Part shown: positions 28,001-35,714 of the stretch, in pieces | Position numbering within the stretch: position 1 is the first letter of the stretch | Layout: every line of letters starts with the position of its first letter | Assembly (NCBI GenBank): GCA_030595125.1 | Contig: JAUVDV010000006.1 | Span: 1-64,000 of the forward strand | Origin: Deltaproteobacteria bacterium | GTDB lineage: Bacteria; Myxococcota_A; Polyangia; JAAYKL01 | DNA: 64,000 nucleotides | Reading direction: 5' to 3' | The notes under the pieces: generated by a model | What the model was told of the DNA's origin: nothing | The model's database searches: none | What the model saw: only the letters and a program-made list of their open reading frames with translations | Position numbers and translations under genes: made by a program

Positions 28001-29455
28001 CCAGTCGTTGCTGTCGGGAGCCCAGTCGTTGCCATCGTCATCGCCGCCGTCCCAGACTTTAATGGTGGAGTAGTGCTGATCGGCTGAAGGGTCAAGCCCG
28101 CTGAGAAGGCAAATCCCGCCGTTACAGACATAAGCCTCATCATATCCAACATCTACATGGTGAATTATCACGTGATGATCATCTGGGCTGGTGTCGGGAA
28201 GAACGTCGTAGTAATGCGGCCAGCTCCAATCCAGCATGTGCTTCTCAAGGACATATCCGGTTATGGCGTCAACGCGAAACGCGCCGATTTGCAGACCGGT
28301 GTCCGTGTCGATAGCGGCGATTTCATACACCAACATGCTGGCGGTTCTGTCGTCCAATCCTCTTACTATAAAGATTTCGTTTTTCGTAGCGCCTACGTTT
28401 TGCACGCCCTCAAACGATGCTATGGCCCGGGTTGCCTCGTCAATGGTAATATCCGGGGTGGTGCCGTGGGAGATGGATGGAAGCAGAGAATTTCCAATCT
28501 CCACTATCTCCATGCTGCCGTTGACCGTGACGTAAAGGTCACCGTTTATCACTCTCACTCCGTTGAAGGTCTGCCGGTAGATCACAACCTCGCTGTCGGT
28601 ATTCGCGTCCGGTCTGACTGACGATACAAGGTCGCCATAATCTGCATCCAGACCGAGAACCAGCTCGCCGAAGTCATCCACAAAATCGTCCGCCATTTCC
28701 TGCGCGTCGGCAGGCGCGGATGCCAGGCCCAGCATATCCGAAGTCAACGGAGCGCCGATAGCGAGACGAAGCGCACCGTCGTCGTGAAAAGAAAATGTAG
28801 AGCTGCCCGGCACCTGCCCGTACCAAGAATGCCGCGCGATCTCCTCCGCGCGGTCGGCGAAGGACATGGCCGCGAGCTCGTCCGCCGTTTTCTGTCTATG
28901 AGCGTTCGCCCACGACTGAACGAGATACCCCGCGCATTCAGCGTCGGAGATCCCCATGGTGGAGCAGTCCCTGCAATCCGCCGGACACTCCCAGGGTGTC
29001 TCGTGCTCGCCGCAGATCCCGTCGCCGCAGTTTGCGCAGAAGTACAGGCCGCAATCTTCACCGGGAACGCAGCCGGTCATCGCCGTGAGACCGTCGCAGC
29101 AAAGATCGGGATCGCCCGTGGCGCCGCCTTCCCACATGCACTCGATACACACCATCCCGGGTCCCGGAGTCAGATCGTTGCAGGTTTGACTCGACGGGCA
29201 GTCCATGTCATCGACGCAGGGGATCTCGCACGTCTCGGTCGGAACTCCATCCGAATCGTCGTATGCCAGGCAGGTGAGAGACACGTAGCATGCAGTTGCG
29301 CTACAGTCTTCGTGCTGTTCGGCACATGTCTTACAACCGATACCAACGCCCAGCAGCATCAACAGAAGAACCGGAACGCGCCACCTGCTGGAAAGAAGAC
29401 GGGGAAAAAGGCCTGCCAAAAATCCATCCTTGTCATTGCGTCGAGGGGATCTCAT
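25019..29455 (-). CDS. Large gluzincin-type metalloprotease lipoprotein
   Basis: 1478 residues. The signal peptide ends LLGVGIGC (Cys41). A Cys-rich region (residues about 42-165) includes CGDGICGEHETPWECPADC. Then comes an FTP-like propeptide (VVIYRQTFNGVRVINGDLYV). The catalytic motif HEFGH is at 573-577, and E604-G-R-A-D608 supplies the third zinc ligand in the thermolysin-type ExxxD arrangement. The last 800 residues are beta-rich with no family recognised. It is inferred to be an exported, self-processing protease. It is the largest gene of the block inserted between ftsQ and ftsA. Confidence 0.85.
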   Translation of the reverse strand: MRSPRRNDKDGFLAGLFPRLLSSRWRVPVLLLMLLGVGIGCKTCAEQHEDCSATACYVSLTCLAYDDSDGVPTETCEIPCVDDMDCPSSQTCNDLTPGPGMVCIECMWEGGATGDPDLCCDGLTAMTGCVPGEDCGLYFCANCGDGICGEHETPWECPADCRDCSTMGISDAECAGYLVQSWANAHRQKTADELAAMSFADRAEEIARHSWYGQVPGSSTFSFHDDGALRLAIGAPLTSDMLGLASAPADAQEMADDFVDDFGELVLGLDADYGDLVSSVRPDANTDSEVVIYRQTFNGVRVINGDLYVTVNGSMEIVEIGNSLLPSISHGTTPDITIDEATRAIASFEGVQNVGATKNEIFIVRGLDDRTASMLVYEIAAIDTDTGLQIGAFRVDAITGYVLEKHMLDWSWPHYYDVLPDTSPDDHHVIIHHVDVGYDEAYVCNGGICLLSGLDPSADQHYSTIKVWDGGDDDGNDWAPDSNDWDQPSSANSYLELFEREQLQPVAYLAEELIWEYLEDAGLSDTDVMGTNSYPLRFYSKAKMGGQTIAFYRNDTGDLYFVEGAFYTTTLAHEFGHRTGDSSIGYQTKPATAVDTLPDWGLEEGRADAFGMIWNALYRYESLHGDSDCPEEIGYYCDGAPMPDDDWMYEVDHPFFNTWDNSMLSYTHQNIQVHAVGQATRCSAIEELHFNPSEADYAENMWRSFAEPNNKNHGHGRGAETFDQLVQGGEISPSSGYQFQWDVWEQSETGNHLDDDYRFAYCQSLNPSSGTTCKCGSGYGVSHTDNGIHNRFFWDLSGFESALYSFYYSYEETYPEKESAEKQRDLLQSIYSGSQLETYNDWAAKVDYVAEYGSGFSPTQRDRIQESLRDTRVFLDAGDAFYAGPSSAPSDMEAVTWFADVNHQRLYLFTRANESSGTWGTHDFPRPLSYSVLEMSGTGSGWNKIAECELPEFTLPDDTAPTTAISGFAPTAVNLGDRIWVAWSQYDQPTSQYGHMAYATLNPHTATGDGDQLYNPCGTWSEVVYDDETEIHGALRSTLVDRGYIAHPLDFHEIDHPEPGYDYWFIGEWMSVINPAEAMTITMLESLGFTLDDIQQQPVLQGAAAAQSPLPPPGDYGNFFNGLGVLTDTDGLGVSRMPTWRSEHAPSSAEGSFSLQKRALNRGLANAAVSNPQALTDLATVLPNTIAFLSTLADSPAPVAMEFSNWQPPPLPAPDPGPGDDGSVFSIPLLNVSTVAVSFLGATEYGGGVRAAIVREYGATDDPFTSIDHQIGKAKYTPGLATVGETITDLSPMVQIVRDNVVACTDFRYGQEVGRMSCVVFKKANFNLAPMGDWKRKLKPAAEPEGVGVDVSLSASPRMVTIPAGSPIAPVTRVYVLYRPAGNNHDVFYVAFEDIDAEAITYDAMAAGLAFPASFDGPQRLFSHVRINTEIDLQPTKTASMIVWPLFPADFFVSQYGSLGHVGGSGNFIPVFARGLSM

Positions 29456-29745
29456 GGTGCGCTCCTTTTTTCTTTAGTTTTTCGCTGAATTGAAATCATA
29501 CCCGATTCTTCACATGTGTGGGGAACAATTCGTTGGTGACATTCTGAGCTGGTTTCTCACACGCCGACGCAGTTCAACTGGTGGTCAAGATCGGCGACGC
29601 CCGGCGGGCTATGCGGGCGTAATTCCACCCTGACAACTTAAAGGTCACCTAACTTGACTACTATCCCGATAGCGTGTTTGATTTTTCGCCGAAGCTGACA
29701 ATCAAGAAATTCCAGAAACCATCCATCAACAAGGAGGAAACCACA
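29456..29745. promoter_or_regulatory. Divergent gap with a probable protease promoter
   Basis: 290 bp. On the minus strand TATGAT (29495-29500) is a good -10 about 40 bp before the protease ATG, with GGAG as SD; no clear -35 is seen. Toward the right, TTGACT near 29655 is a possible -35 for the gene at 29746. Short GC-rich inverted bases (GCCCGGCGGGC) lie near 29608. No gene is seen. Confidence 0.35.
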
Positions 29746-30501
29746 ATGGATCAAGGCGCAGAAAAGTCCTACAAGAACCTCTACGATTTCCTAATGGCCT
29801 TACCCAAGGACGCTCTGGTGTACTGCAACATGCCGCTGGAGATTTCCACGGCAGAGGGGATCCAGCTGGCGATCGTGGCCGCTGAAGATCGCGAGGCGCT
29901 TCTTGACGCCGGGATCGATCCTGAACACGTCGATAGCCTCAAGGACCGCGCGGGTGCCTTCGCGTTCGCAGCCGCAAATTACCAGCTCATCGTCGATTCC
30001 GATCCGAAGGCGAGCAAGTTGTGGAAGGAGTACTCTCCCGCCGGGCATGCAGTGCAGAATTACCTTATCAAGCATTATGCCTTTGCATTTCGCAAGGACG
30101 AGGAACTGACGAAGACCGTGGACAAGATCAAAGAGGGCCGGGGAGACAAGGATATGCTCCTCGATCTCCTGACGCTCAACATTCTCGGCAAGGACAATCT
30201 AGATCCGCTGTCCCAGATGAAGATGTTCGACAAGTCGAAAATAGACGAAGCGAAGGAACTTCACGAAAGACTGAGCGACCTCTACGCGCGCTTCACGATC
30301 GACCCCAAGAAGGTAAGCGAGGCGAAAGTCATGCTCGATCGCGCCTATACCTACTTCAAGCTGGCAGCCGACGAAGTAAAAGACCACGGGACATTCGTTT
30401 TCGAGGGAACCGACCGTCATCGGTCGTACGTCAGCGATTATCACAGCGGTCTTGGGAAAATGAGCGCCAAAGCCCAGTCGGGCAGCACCCCTCAGCCATA
30501 A
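29746..30501 (+). CDS. Unknown soluble helical protein
   Basis: 251 residues from ATG 29746, preceded by AAGGAGG; a longer frame from 29674 lacks this. No signal peptide or membrane segment. The sequence is rich in charged helices (for example DKIKEGRGDKDMLLDLLTLNILG). I recognise no family. It is monocistronic in appearance and is followed directly by the 21-bp periodic array. Confidence 0.7.
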   Translation: MDQGAEKSYKNLYDFLMALPKDALVYCNMPLEISTAEGIQLAIVAAEDREALLDAGIDPEHVDSLKDRAGAFAFAAANYQLIVDSDPKASKLWKEYSPAGHAVQNYLIKHYAFAFRKDEELTKTVDKIKEGRGDKDMLLDLLTLNILGKDNLDPLSQMKMFDKSKIDEAKELHERLSDLYARFTIDPKKVSEAKVMLDRAYTYFKLAADEVKDHGTFVFEGTDRHRSYVSDYHSGLGKMSAKAQSGSTPQP

Positions 30502-30505
30502 AAAG

Positions 30506-30736
30506 CGGCCTTCCAACATAACCAAGCGGCTTCCGACCAAAAACAACCGGCTTTTCGTCAAAAACGGGCGGCTTCGCCAGGAAAATGACCGGCTCCGGGT
30601 GGAAAACGGCCGGCTTTTTCTAAGAAATGGCCAGCTCCTGCTGAGAAACGGGCGGCTTTTCGTTGGAAACAGGCGGCTCAACATCGAAAATGACCGGCTT
30701 GGGATAAAAATACCGGCCTTTGGTGAGAAAAGCGGC
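30506..30736 (+). repeat. Degenerate tandem repeat, exact 21-bp period
   Basis: Anchor CGGC(T) occurs at 30506, 30527, 30548, 30569, 30590, 30611, 30632 (as CAGC), 30653, 30674 and 30695: ten units at exactly 21 bp. Two more follow at 30714 and 30733 with 19-bp spacing. The rough consensus is CGGCTTTTCG followed by a GAAAA-type A-tract about ten bases later. It begins 5 bp after the stop of the unknown gene. 21 bp is two DNA turns and also seven codons. Confidence 0.8.
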
Positions 30737-30873
30737 TCTTTTTGATTGGAATATTCAAGCGTGCATGGAATTGCCCCTGATCGACTGAAATTTGGACCGG
30801 CCATCACCTGTTGATTCTGCCTTCATCGCAGTCTATTATTTCGTAGTCCACTTCACATCAAACGGGGGGTCTC
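30737..30873. other. Gap before the receiver gene
   Basis: About 137 bp, AT-richer than its surroundings, ending in GGGGGG before a TTG start. I see no gene and no convincing promoter. Confidence 0.3.
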
Positions 30874-31260
30874 TTGCCTACAAATGACCACAACCCATTG
30901 TCGGAGCGCGATACGCTCCTGGTTGTCGACGACGAGCCTCGTATTTGTAAGCACATAGCGCGATTGCTGGAAAAGTCATTCGACAGCGTTCGCACCGCCA
31001 CGTCACAGAGTGAAGCGGAACAGGTTCTTGGCGAGGCGCGTGTCACACATCTGATCTGCGACTACAATCTGGGAGATGATTCGCCGTTGGGCACCGAGCT
31101 GATCTCGGAGTGGCGCGGTAGATTTCCGTCGATCGGCCTGGCCGTGTTGTTCACCGCATCGGCCGGGTTCCATATATCGACCTTGCCGGGCGTCGACAGG
31201 GTCTTTTTCAAACCGGGGGACATTCCCGAGATGATCGCAATGTTTTCCGGACGGGAGTAG
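30874..31260 (+). CDS. Single-domain response regulator
   Basis: 128 residues from TTG 30874 after GGGGGG. A CheY-like receiver: acidic pair Asp19-Asp20, phosphoacceptor Asp63 (ICDYNLGDD), Thr94 (LFTASA) and Lys113 (FFKPG). There is no output domain. No histidine kinase lies in the window. Convergent with ftsQ, 50 bp apart. Confidence 0.88.
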   Translation: MPTNDHNPLSERDTLLVVDDEPRICKHIARLLEKSFDSVRTATSQSEAEQVLGEARVTHLICDYNLGDDSPLGTELISEWRGRFPSIGLAVLFTASAGFHISTLPGVDRVFFKPGDIPEMIAMFSGRE

Positions 31261-31310
31261 GCGGATGACCTTTCTTGCAACGTCCAACAATTGAGCTGAT
31301 TTGCCTCGCG

Positions 31311-32270
31311 TCAATTAGCGCTTGAGATCTGCACGTCGGCTTGCTTCGTCGGGGTCGATTTGGGCTTGACCTTGACCGTTACACGATCGGGTCTTACTTC
31401 GTTGTCGAAGAACACTATCGCCGGCCGCTCGCCGTCGCGTCTCATCCTCGAAAGGAGGGTAGACAGCCTCTTGAGCTTGGCGCGATAGGGACCCTTGCCG
31501 AAGCGAATGTAGAAGGGATCCCGCCCAACTGTCAGGGAAAATCCGCCGTCCACCTCCCAGTGAATCTCGGACAGTGGCGCGGTCCTCTCCAGCCCGGATG
31601 ATCTGTATCTCCTGGCCAGCGAGATGGCGCTCTTGACCACCTCCCGCGTTCCCTCCTCGTCAGTGAACAGCCGCTCCCGGTCGAGTCCCGACAACACAGT
31701 CATGGACACCGGATCACCGAGCGTCCATCGCTTGAAAATCCCCCCCGAATCGTCAACCAGATACGGCACGTCAAACAGGACAATCATCTCGGGCTTGCAC
31801 TCTTCGATCTCCATAGTTAACGTTCGGGGTAGCTTTTTGGCCACCGATGCCGAGCAGATCCACGGGTGACTCTTGAGCTTCCTGGCGATGTTCGAAACAT
31901 CCAGGGAGAAGATGTTCATCCCTTCCTCTATGCCGCCTGCTTCCTCGACATCCTCATCGGACAGCCTCTGTGCCCCGTCTATGCTCACATCGCGCACCTC
32001 GAAGTAGTCGGAGGTGGTGGCGTGACGGTACGCGGATATCCCGCCCCATACGGTCAACCCGGTCACCGCAACGGCCACTGTAAACCGGAGCACCGTTCCG
32101 GCTATCTGCAGCCCCCTGCCTGTCCCTTCCTTCTTCGCCCCGGGGGCATCTTTTTTCTTGTTTCGGGATCCGTCGTCACCCCGACTCGGCCGCTTTACGT
32201 TCCCGGGAGTGGATCCCGGCCGCCTGCGATTGGGCGCCGATGGGCGCTCGCTCTTGCGAAACAGCCTCAT
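31311..32270 (-). CDS. ftsQ: Cell division protein FtsQ
   Basis: 319 residues. It is a bitopic divisome protein bridging FtsL/FtsB and FtsN-type partners. An unusually long basic Ser/Arg/Lys cytoplasmic N-terminus (about 50 residues) precedes one TM (VLRFTVAVAVTGLTVWGGI). A POTRA domain (VRDVSIDGAQRLSDEDV) and the FtsQ beta domain follow. The ATG overlaps the murG stop region as ATGA. It is the last gene of the first dcw segment. Confidence 0.9.
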   Translation of the reverse strand: MRLFRKSERPSAPNRRRPGSTPGNVKRPSRGDDGSRNKKKDAPGAKKEGTGRGLQIAGTVLRFTVAVAVTGLTVWGGISAYRHATTSDYFEVRDVSIDGAQRLSDEDVEEAGGIEEGMNIFSLDVSNIARKLKSHPWICSASVAKKLPRTLTMEIEECKPEMIVLFDVPYLVDDSGGIFKRWTLGDPVSMTVLSGLDRERLFTDEEGTREVVKSAISLARRYRSSGLERTAPLSEIHWEVDGGFSLTVGRDPFYIRFGKGPYRAKLKRLSTLLSRMRRDGERPAIVFFDNEVRPDRVTVKVKPKSTPTKQADVQISSAN

Positions 32271-33361
32271 GCGTCCCTCTTCGCGATCTTCATCAGCCCA
32301 TCGACCACCCGCCTGGCCGCGTCTGGTCGCCCCAACCCCAGGGAGGCCTTCGCCGCCCGCTGTCGGTAGTCGTTGTCCCTGACGAATCGACTTATTGCAT
32401 CCGCCAGTTCCTGCGGCGTCGTCTCTTTTTCCTTGAAGATGACAGCTGCCCCCGCAGCGCTCATGGGCGCCGCATTCTTTTCCTGCTGGAGATCCGCGTG
32501 ATGCGGATATGGAAGAAACACCGCCGGCAACCCCATCACGGTCAGTTCACTCACGGTTGTGGCGCCTGCTCGCGCGACGACCAGATCCGTGTCCAAAAAC
32601 GCCGAGGCTGTATCGTCGATGAAGTCAACAACCTCGACTGATACCTCCGCCCGCTCATACTCGTTTTTAACCTGATCGGCGCGTCCCTTTGAGCACTGGT
32701 GCAGCACTTGTACTTCCCCACCAAGCTGGGCAATGGACATCGCCTCCGGGATCATTTGATCAATTGCGCGCGCACCCTGACTACCTCCCATCACCAGCAC
32801 CCTGACCTTTCCCTGGCCGCGCACCCTGGGCTTGCGCGCCGCCTCAAGGATCGATCTCTTCACGGGATTACCGGTCAACTCCACTCTTTTCGCGGGGAAC
32901 GCACGCATGGTGCTCTCGTATGAAACAAAGGCGCGCCTCACCATCCTTGCGAGAATCTTGTTGGAGAGCCCCACGGTGGCGTTCTGTTCCAGAAGGGCGG
33001 TTGGTATCCCCATCAACTTGGCGCCGAGTACCACCGGCCCGGCAACGAACCCCCCCACGCCGATCACTACGTTGGGGCAAAGGCTCTTGAGCAGTTTCAT
33101 GGAACTGATCACCGATACAGGCGCATGAGCGAGCCCCTTGACCTTCCTGCCTACTCCACCTCCAGCAAGCGGCTTCACCTTGATGAAGTCGATTCGGTAT
33201 CCCGCGCCCGGAACGAGCCTGGCCTCAATTCTGTCGCTGGTCCCGACAAAGCCCACCTCGTTGCCGCGATTCGCCGCCTCGTCCGCGATGGCTATGGCCG
33301 GAATAACGTGGCCGCCCGTACCGCCACCCGCCAGAATGATCTTCAGGCCATGATCATTCAT
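32267..33361 (-). CDS. murG: N-acetylglucosaminyltransferase MurG
   Basis: 364 residues. It transfers GlcNAc to lipid I to make lipid II. The N-terminal ILAGGGTGGHVIPAIAIAD and the second-domain VMGGSQGARAID are diagnostic. The start overlaps the ftsW stop (TGATG). In most clusters murC, murB and often ddl follow; here ftsQ follows directly. Confidence 0.95.
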   Translation of the reverse strand: MNDHGLKIILAGGGTGGHVIPAIAIADEAANRGNEVGFVGTSDRIEARLVPGAGYRIDFIKVKPLAGGGVGRKVKGLAHAPVSVISSMKLLKSLCPNVVIGVGGFVAGPVVLGAKLMGIPTALLEQNATVGLSNKILARMVRRAFVSYESTMRAFPAKRVELTGNPVKRSILEAARKPRVRGQGKVRVLVMGGSQGARAIDQMIPEAMSIAQLGGEVQVLHQCSKGRADQVKNEYERAEVSVEVVDFIDDTASAFLDTDLVVARAGATTVSELTVMGLPAVFLPYPHHADLQQEKNAAPMSAAGAAVIFKEKETTPQELADAISRFVRDNDYRQRAAKASLGLGRPDAARRVVDGLMKIAKRDA

Positions 33362-34569
33362 CAGACGACCCCTTCGCTTCCGGCCTTGTCAGCCTTTCTC
33401 ACGTTCCCCTTGCTCGACCAACTTCTCTCTCCCATCTCCTTCGGTTGCGGGACGACCCCTCCTCTCGAGATGCTCAGAAGCACACCGATAGCCCCCAGTG
33501 AAAACACGAGGGCGGAGCCGCCGAAGCTGACGAACGGAAGATTGAGACCCTTGGTGGGAAGCAACCCCATGGCCACGCCCATATTGGCCAGCACCTGGAC
33601 ACCGAGGAGGATACTCAGGCCCGAGGCGATGAATGATCCGAACTCATCTTTTGACCGAAAACCGATCAGTACGCCTCTGCCGACAACGACCGCACAGAGC
33701 AGCATCGTCGCCCAGATCCCTATGACGCCGAGTTCCTCCGCGATGATCGAGCTTATAAAATCGTTATGGGCCTCGGGGAGAAAGAGAAACTTTTGAAGCC
33801 CGTCCCCTACTCCCACTCCCGTCAGCCCGCCGGACCCGAAACCGAAGAGCGATTGAGTAAGCTGATACCCATCGCCATACCGTGTCGCCAGGGGATCCAG
33901 GAACGTCAACAGCCTCCTGAAGCGGTACTCCGAACCGGTTGCCAGGAGATATGCAATTGGGGCGGCCACGATGCCGGCCAGCATGATGTAACCCATCTTT
34001 GCGCCGGCAATGAACAGGAGCGAGAATGTCAGCAACGCGATGACAACAGTCGTTCCAAAATCCGGCTGGAGCATACACGCGAACATCAGGACGCCCGGGA
34101 CGAGTAGATGCGGAAGAAAACCTATGGAAAAGGACTTGATCTGGCTGCTCTTTTTTGCGAGCGAATAGGAGAGCCAGATGACCAGCGACACTTTCACCGC
34201 TTCTGCGGGCTGCACGGTTACGGGACCTAATCTGATCCAGCGCGACGCCCCGTTGATGGTTGCACCCAATGGGGTGTGACATAGAAGGAGCCCCGCAAAT
34301 GAGATCCCCAGGACCGCCCAGACAACGGCGCTGTTTTGAAAGACGTGATAGTCGATCCTTGAAACCACCATCATGATCACGATGCCGATGATGGCGTAAA
34401 CAACCTGTCTTCCGAGAAAATAGGTCGAGTTATCCATTTGATGCGTGGCCATCACGGCAGATGCCGAATAGACCATCACTATCCCGAACGCGACTAGCAG
34501 AATCACGGCCACAAAAAGCGGCCGATCCATGTGGCCTGACTCTTCACTGGTTGTCGCTGCATCGTTCAT
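33361..34569 (-). CDS. ftsW: SEDS glycosyltransferase FtsW
   Basis: 402 residues with about ten membrane segments. The SEDS-family peptidoglycan polymerase partners with FtsI. GASRWIRLGPVTVQPAEAVK and FPFVSFGGSALVFSLGAIG-type stretches are typical. The ATG follows CAGGGAAG. It lies 17 bp after mraY; murD, usually between them, is absent. Confidence 0.93.
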   Translation of the reverse strand: MNDAATTSEESGHMDRPLFVAVILLVAFGIVMVYSASAVMATHQMDNSTYFLGRQVVYAIIGIVIMMVVSRIDYHVFQNSAVVWAVLGISFAGLLLCHTPLGATINGASRWIRLGPVTVQPAEAVKVSLVIWLSYSLAKKSSQIKSFSIGFLPHLLVPGVLMFACMLQPDFGTTVVIALLTFSLLFIAGAKMGYIMLAGIVAAPIAYLLATGSEYRFRRLLTFLDPLATRYGDGYQLTQSLFGFGSGGLTGVGVGDGLQKFLFLPEAHNDFISSIIAEELGVIGIWATMLLCAVVVGRGVLIGFRSKDEFGSFIASGLSILLGVQVLANMGVAMGLLPTKGLNLPFVSFGGSALVFSLGAIGVLLSISRGGVVPQPKEMGERSWSSKGNVRKADKAGSEGVV

Positions 34570-34586
34570 CTAGTTCTTCCCTGGGC

Positions 34587-35714
34587 TTACCTGAGCTTCA
34601 GAGAGCTCAACGCAACCAACGCCAACATCAAGGATATGATCCAGAAACGCACTATTATCTTGGGCTCGGCCCAACCCTTCAACTCGAAGTGATGGTGGAT
34701 CGGCGCCATCCTGAACACGCGCCTGCCCGTGAGCTTGAAAGAGGCTACCTGGGTAACTACCGAGACAGCTTCCAGGACGAATACCCCACCGAGGATGACA
34801 GACAGGAACTCATTTTTAGTCAATATGGACAACATCCCTATGGCGCCTCCCAGGGCCAGGGAGCCCACGTCACCCATGAACACCTGGGCGGGATACGTGT
34901 TGTACCAGAGGAACCCGACTCCGGCGCCGAACACCGCCGCGCAGAAGATGGTCAACTCGCTTGCCATCGGAACCGAAGGAATGTCCAGATACTGCGCGAT
35001 GTTTATTCCAAAGAAGGAGAGACCGGCGATGTAGGCCAGGATCAGGTACGTGACCGTGTTCACCATCACCGGGCCTATGGCCAGCCCGTCGAGCCCGTCG
35101 GTCAAGTTCACCGCGTTGGACATGGCAACGACCACGAATGTGGCGAAAACCACATACAGCCAGGCCGGCAACTCGATTGGGTGCTTTCCGAAAGCAACGA
35201 AGGGAACTGCCAACCGGTGACGCATTTCGAGCCACTCCGCAGGAAGGCTGGAATCCATGAACAGGTAGAGGAAAATAACGCCCGCCAGGGAAACCTGGAA
35301 CAGGAGCTTGAATTTCCCCGGCATACCCTTGGAGTTCTCGTACCGAATCTTGAGGTAGTCGTCGATGAACCCGATAAGCCCATAGCCCACGGTCAACGCC
35401 AGTATCAGCCAGATGAAGTGGTTGCGAAGATCAGACCAGAGCACAGTTGACATCACCACCGCAAACAGGATGAGCGATCCTCCCATGGTAGGCGTGCCTT
35501 GTTTGGAAAAGTGCGTTTCCGGTCCGTCTCCTCGAACCGACTGACCGACCTGACGCTGCTGCATGCGCCTGATGAACCAAGGGGAAATTGCGAAACAGAT
35601 GAACATGGCGGTCAACATGCTCATGATCACTCTGAACGGGACATAGCGCAGCACGTTGAGCCAGCTGAGCCACTCTACCTCCAGACGCAACGGGAAAAGC
35701 AGTTCGTACAGCAT
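34587..35714 (-). CDS. mraY: Phospho-MurNAc-pentapeptide transferase
   Basis: 375 residues with about ten membrane segments. It makes lipid I from UDP-MurNAc-pentapeptide and undecaprenyl phosphate. Conserved motifs: GTPTMGG, GFIDDYLKI, NLTDGLDGLA and PIHHHFELKGW. It begins one base after the murF stop. Confidence 0.97.
   Translation of the reverse strand: MLYELLFPLRLEVEWLSWLNVLRYVPFRVIMSMLTAMFICFAISPWFIRRMQQRQVGQSVRGDGPETHFSKQGTPTMGGSLILFAVVMSTVLWSDLRNHFIWLILALTVGYGLIGFIDDYLKIRYENSKGMPGKFKLLFQVSLAGVIFLYLFMDSSLPAEWLEMRHRLAVPFVAFGKHPIELPAWLYVVFATFVVVAMSNAVNLTDGLDGLAIGPVMVNTVTYLILAYIAGLSFFGINIAQYLDIPSVPMASELTIFCAAVFGAGVGFLWYNTYPAQVFMGDVGSLALGGAIGMLSILTKNEFLSVILGGVFVLEAVSVVTQVASFKLTGRRVFRMAPIHHHFELKGWAEPKIIVRFWIISLMLALVALSSLKLR

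Noticed and set aside
29600-29620. GC-rich inverted bases as an sRNA or terminator
   Set aside because: The palindrome is short, without a T-run or promoter, and it is not downstream of any stop.
30506-30736. CRISPR array
   Set aside because: There are no separate repeats and spacers; the whole 21-bp unit is degenerate and no cas genes are present.
30199-30807. Minus-strand frame of 202 codons with KSRPFLx-like heptads
   Set aside because: Its C-terminal third lies inside the well-supported gene at 29746-30501, it has no SD, and the heptads simply follow from the 21-bp DNA period.
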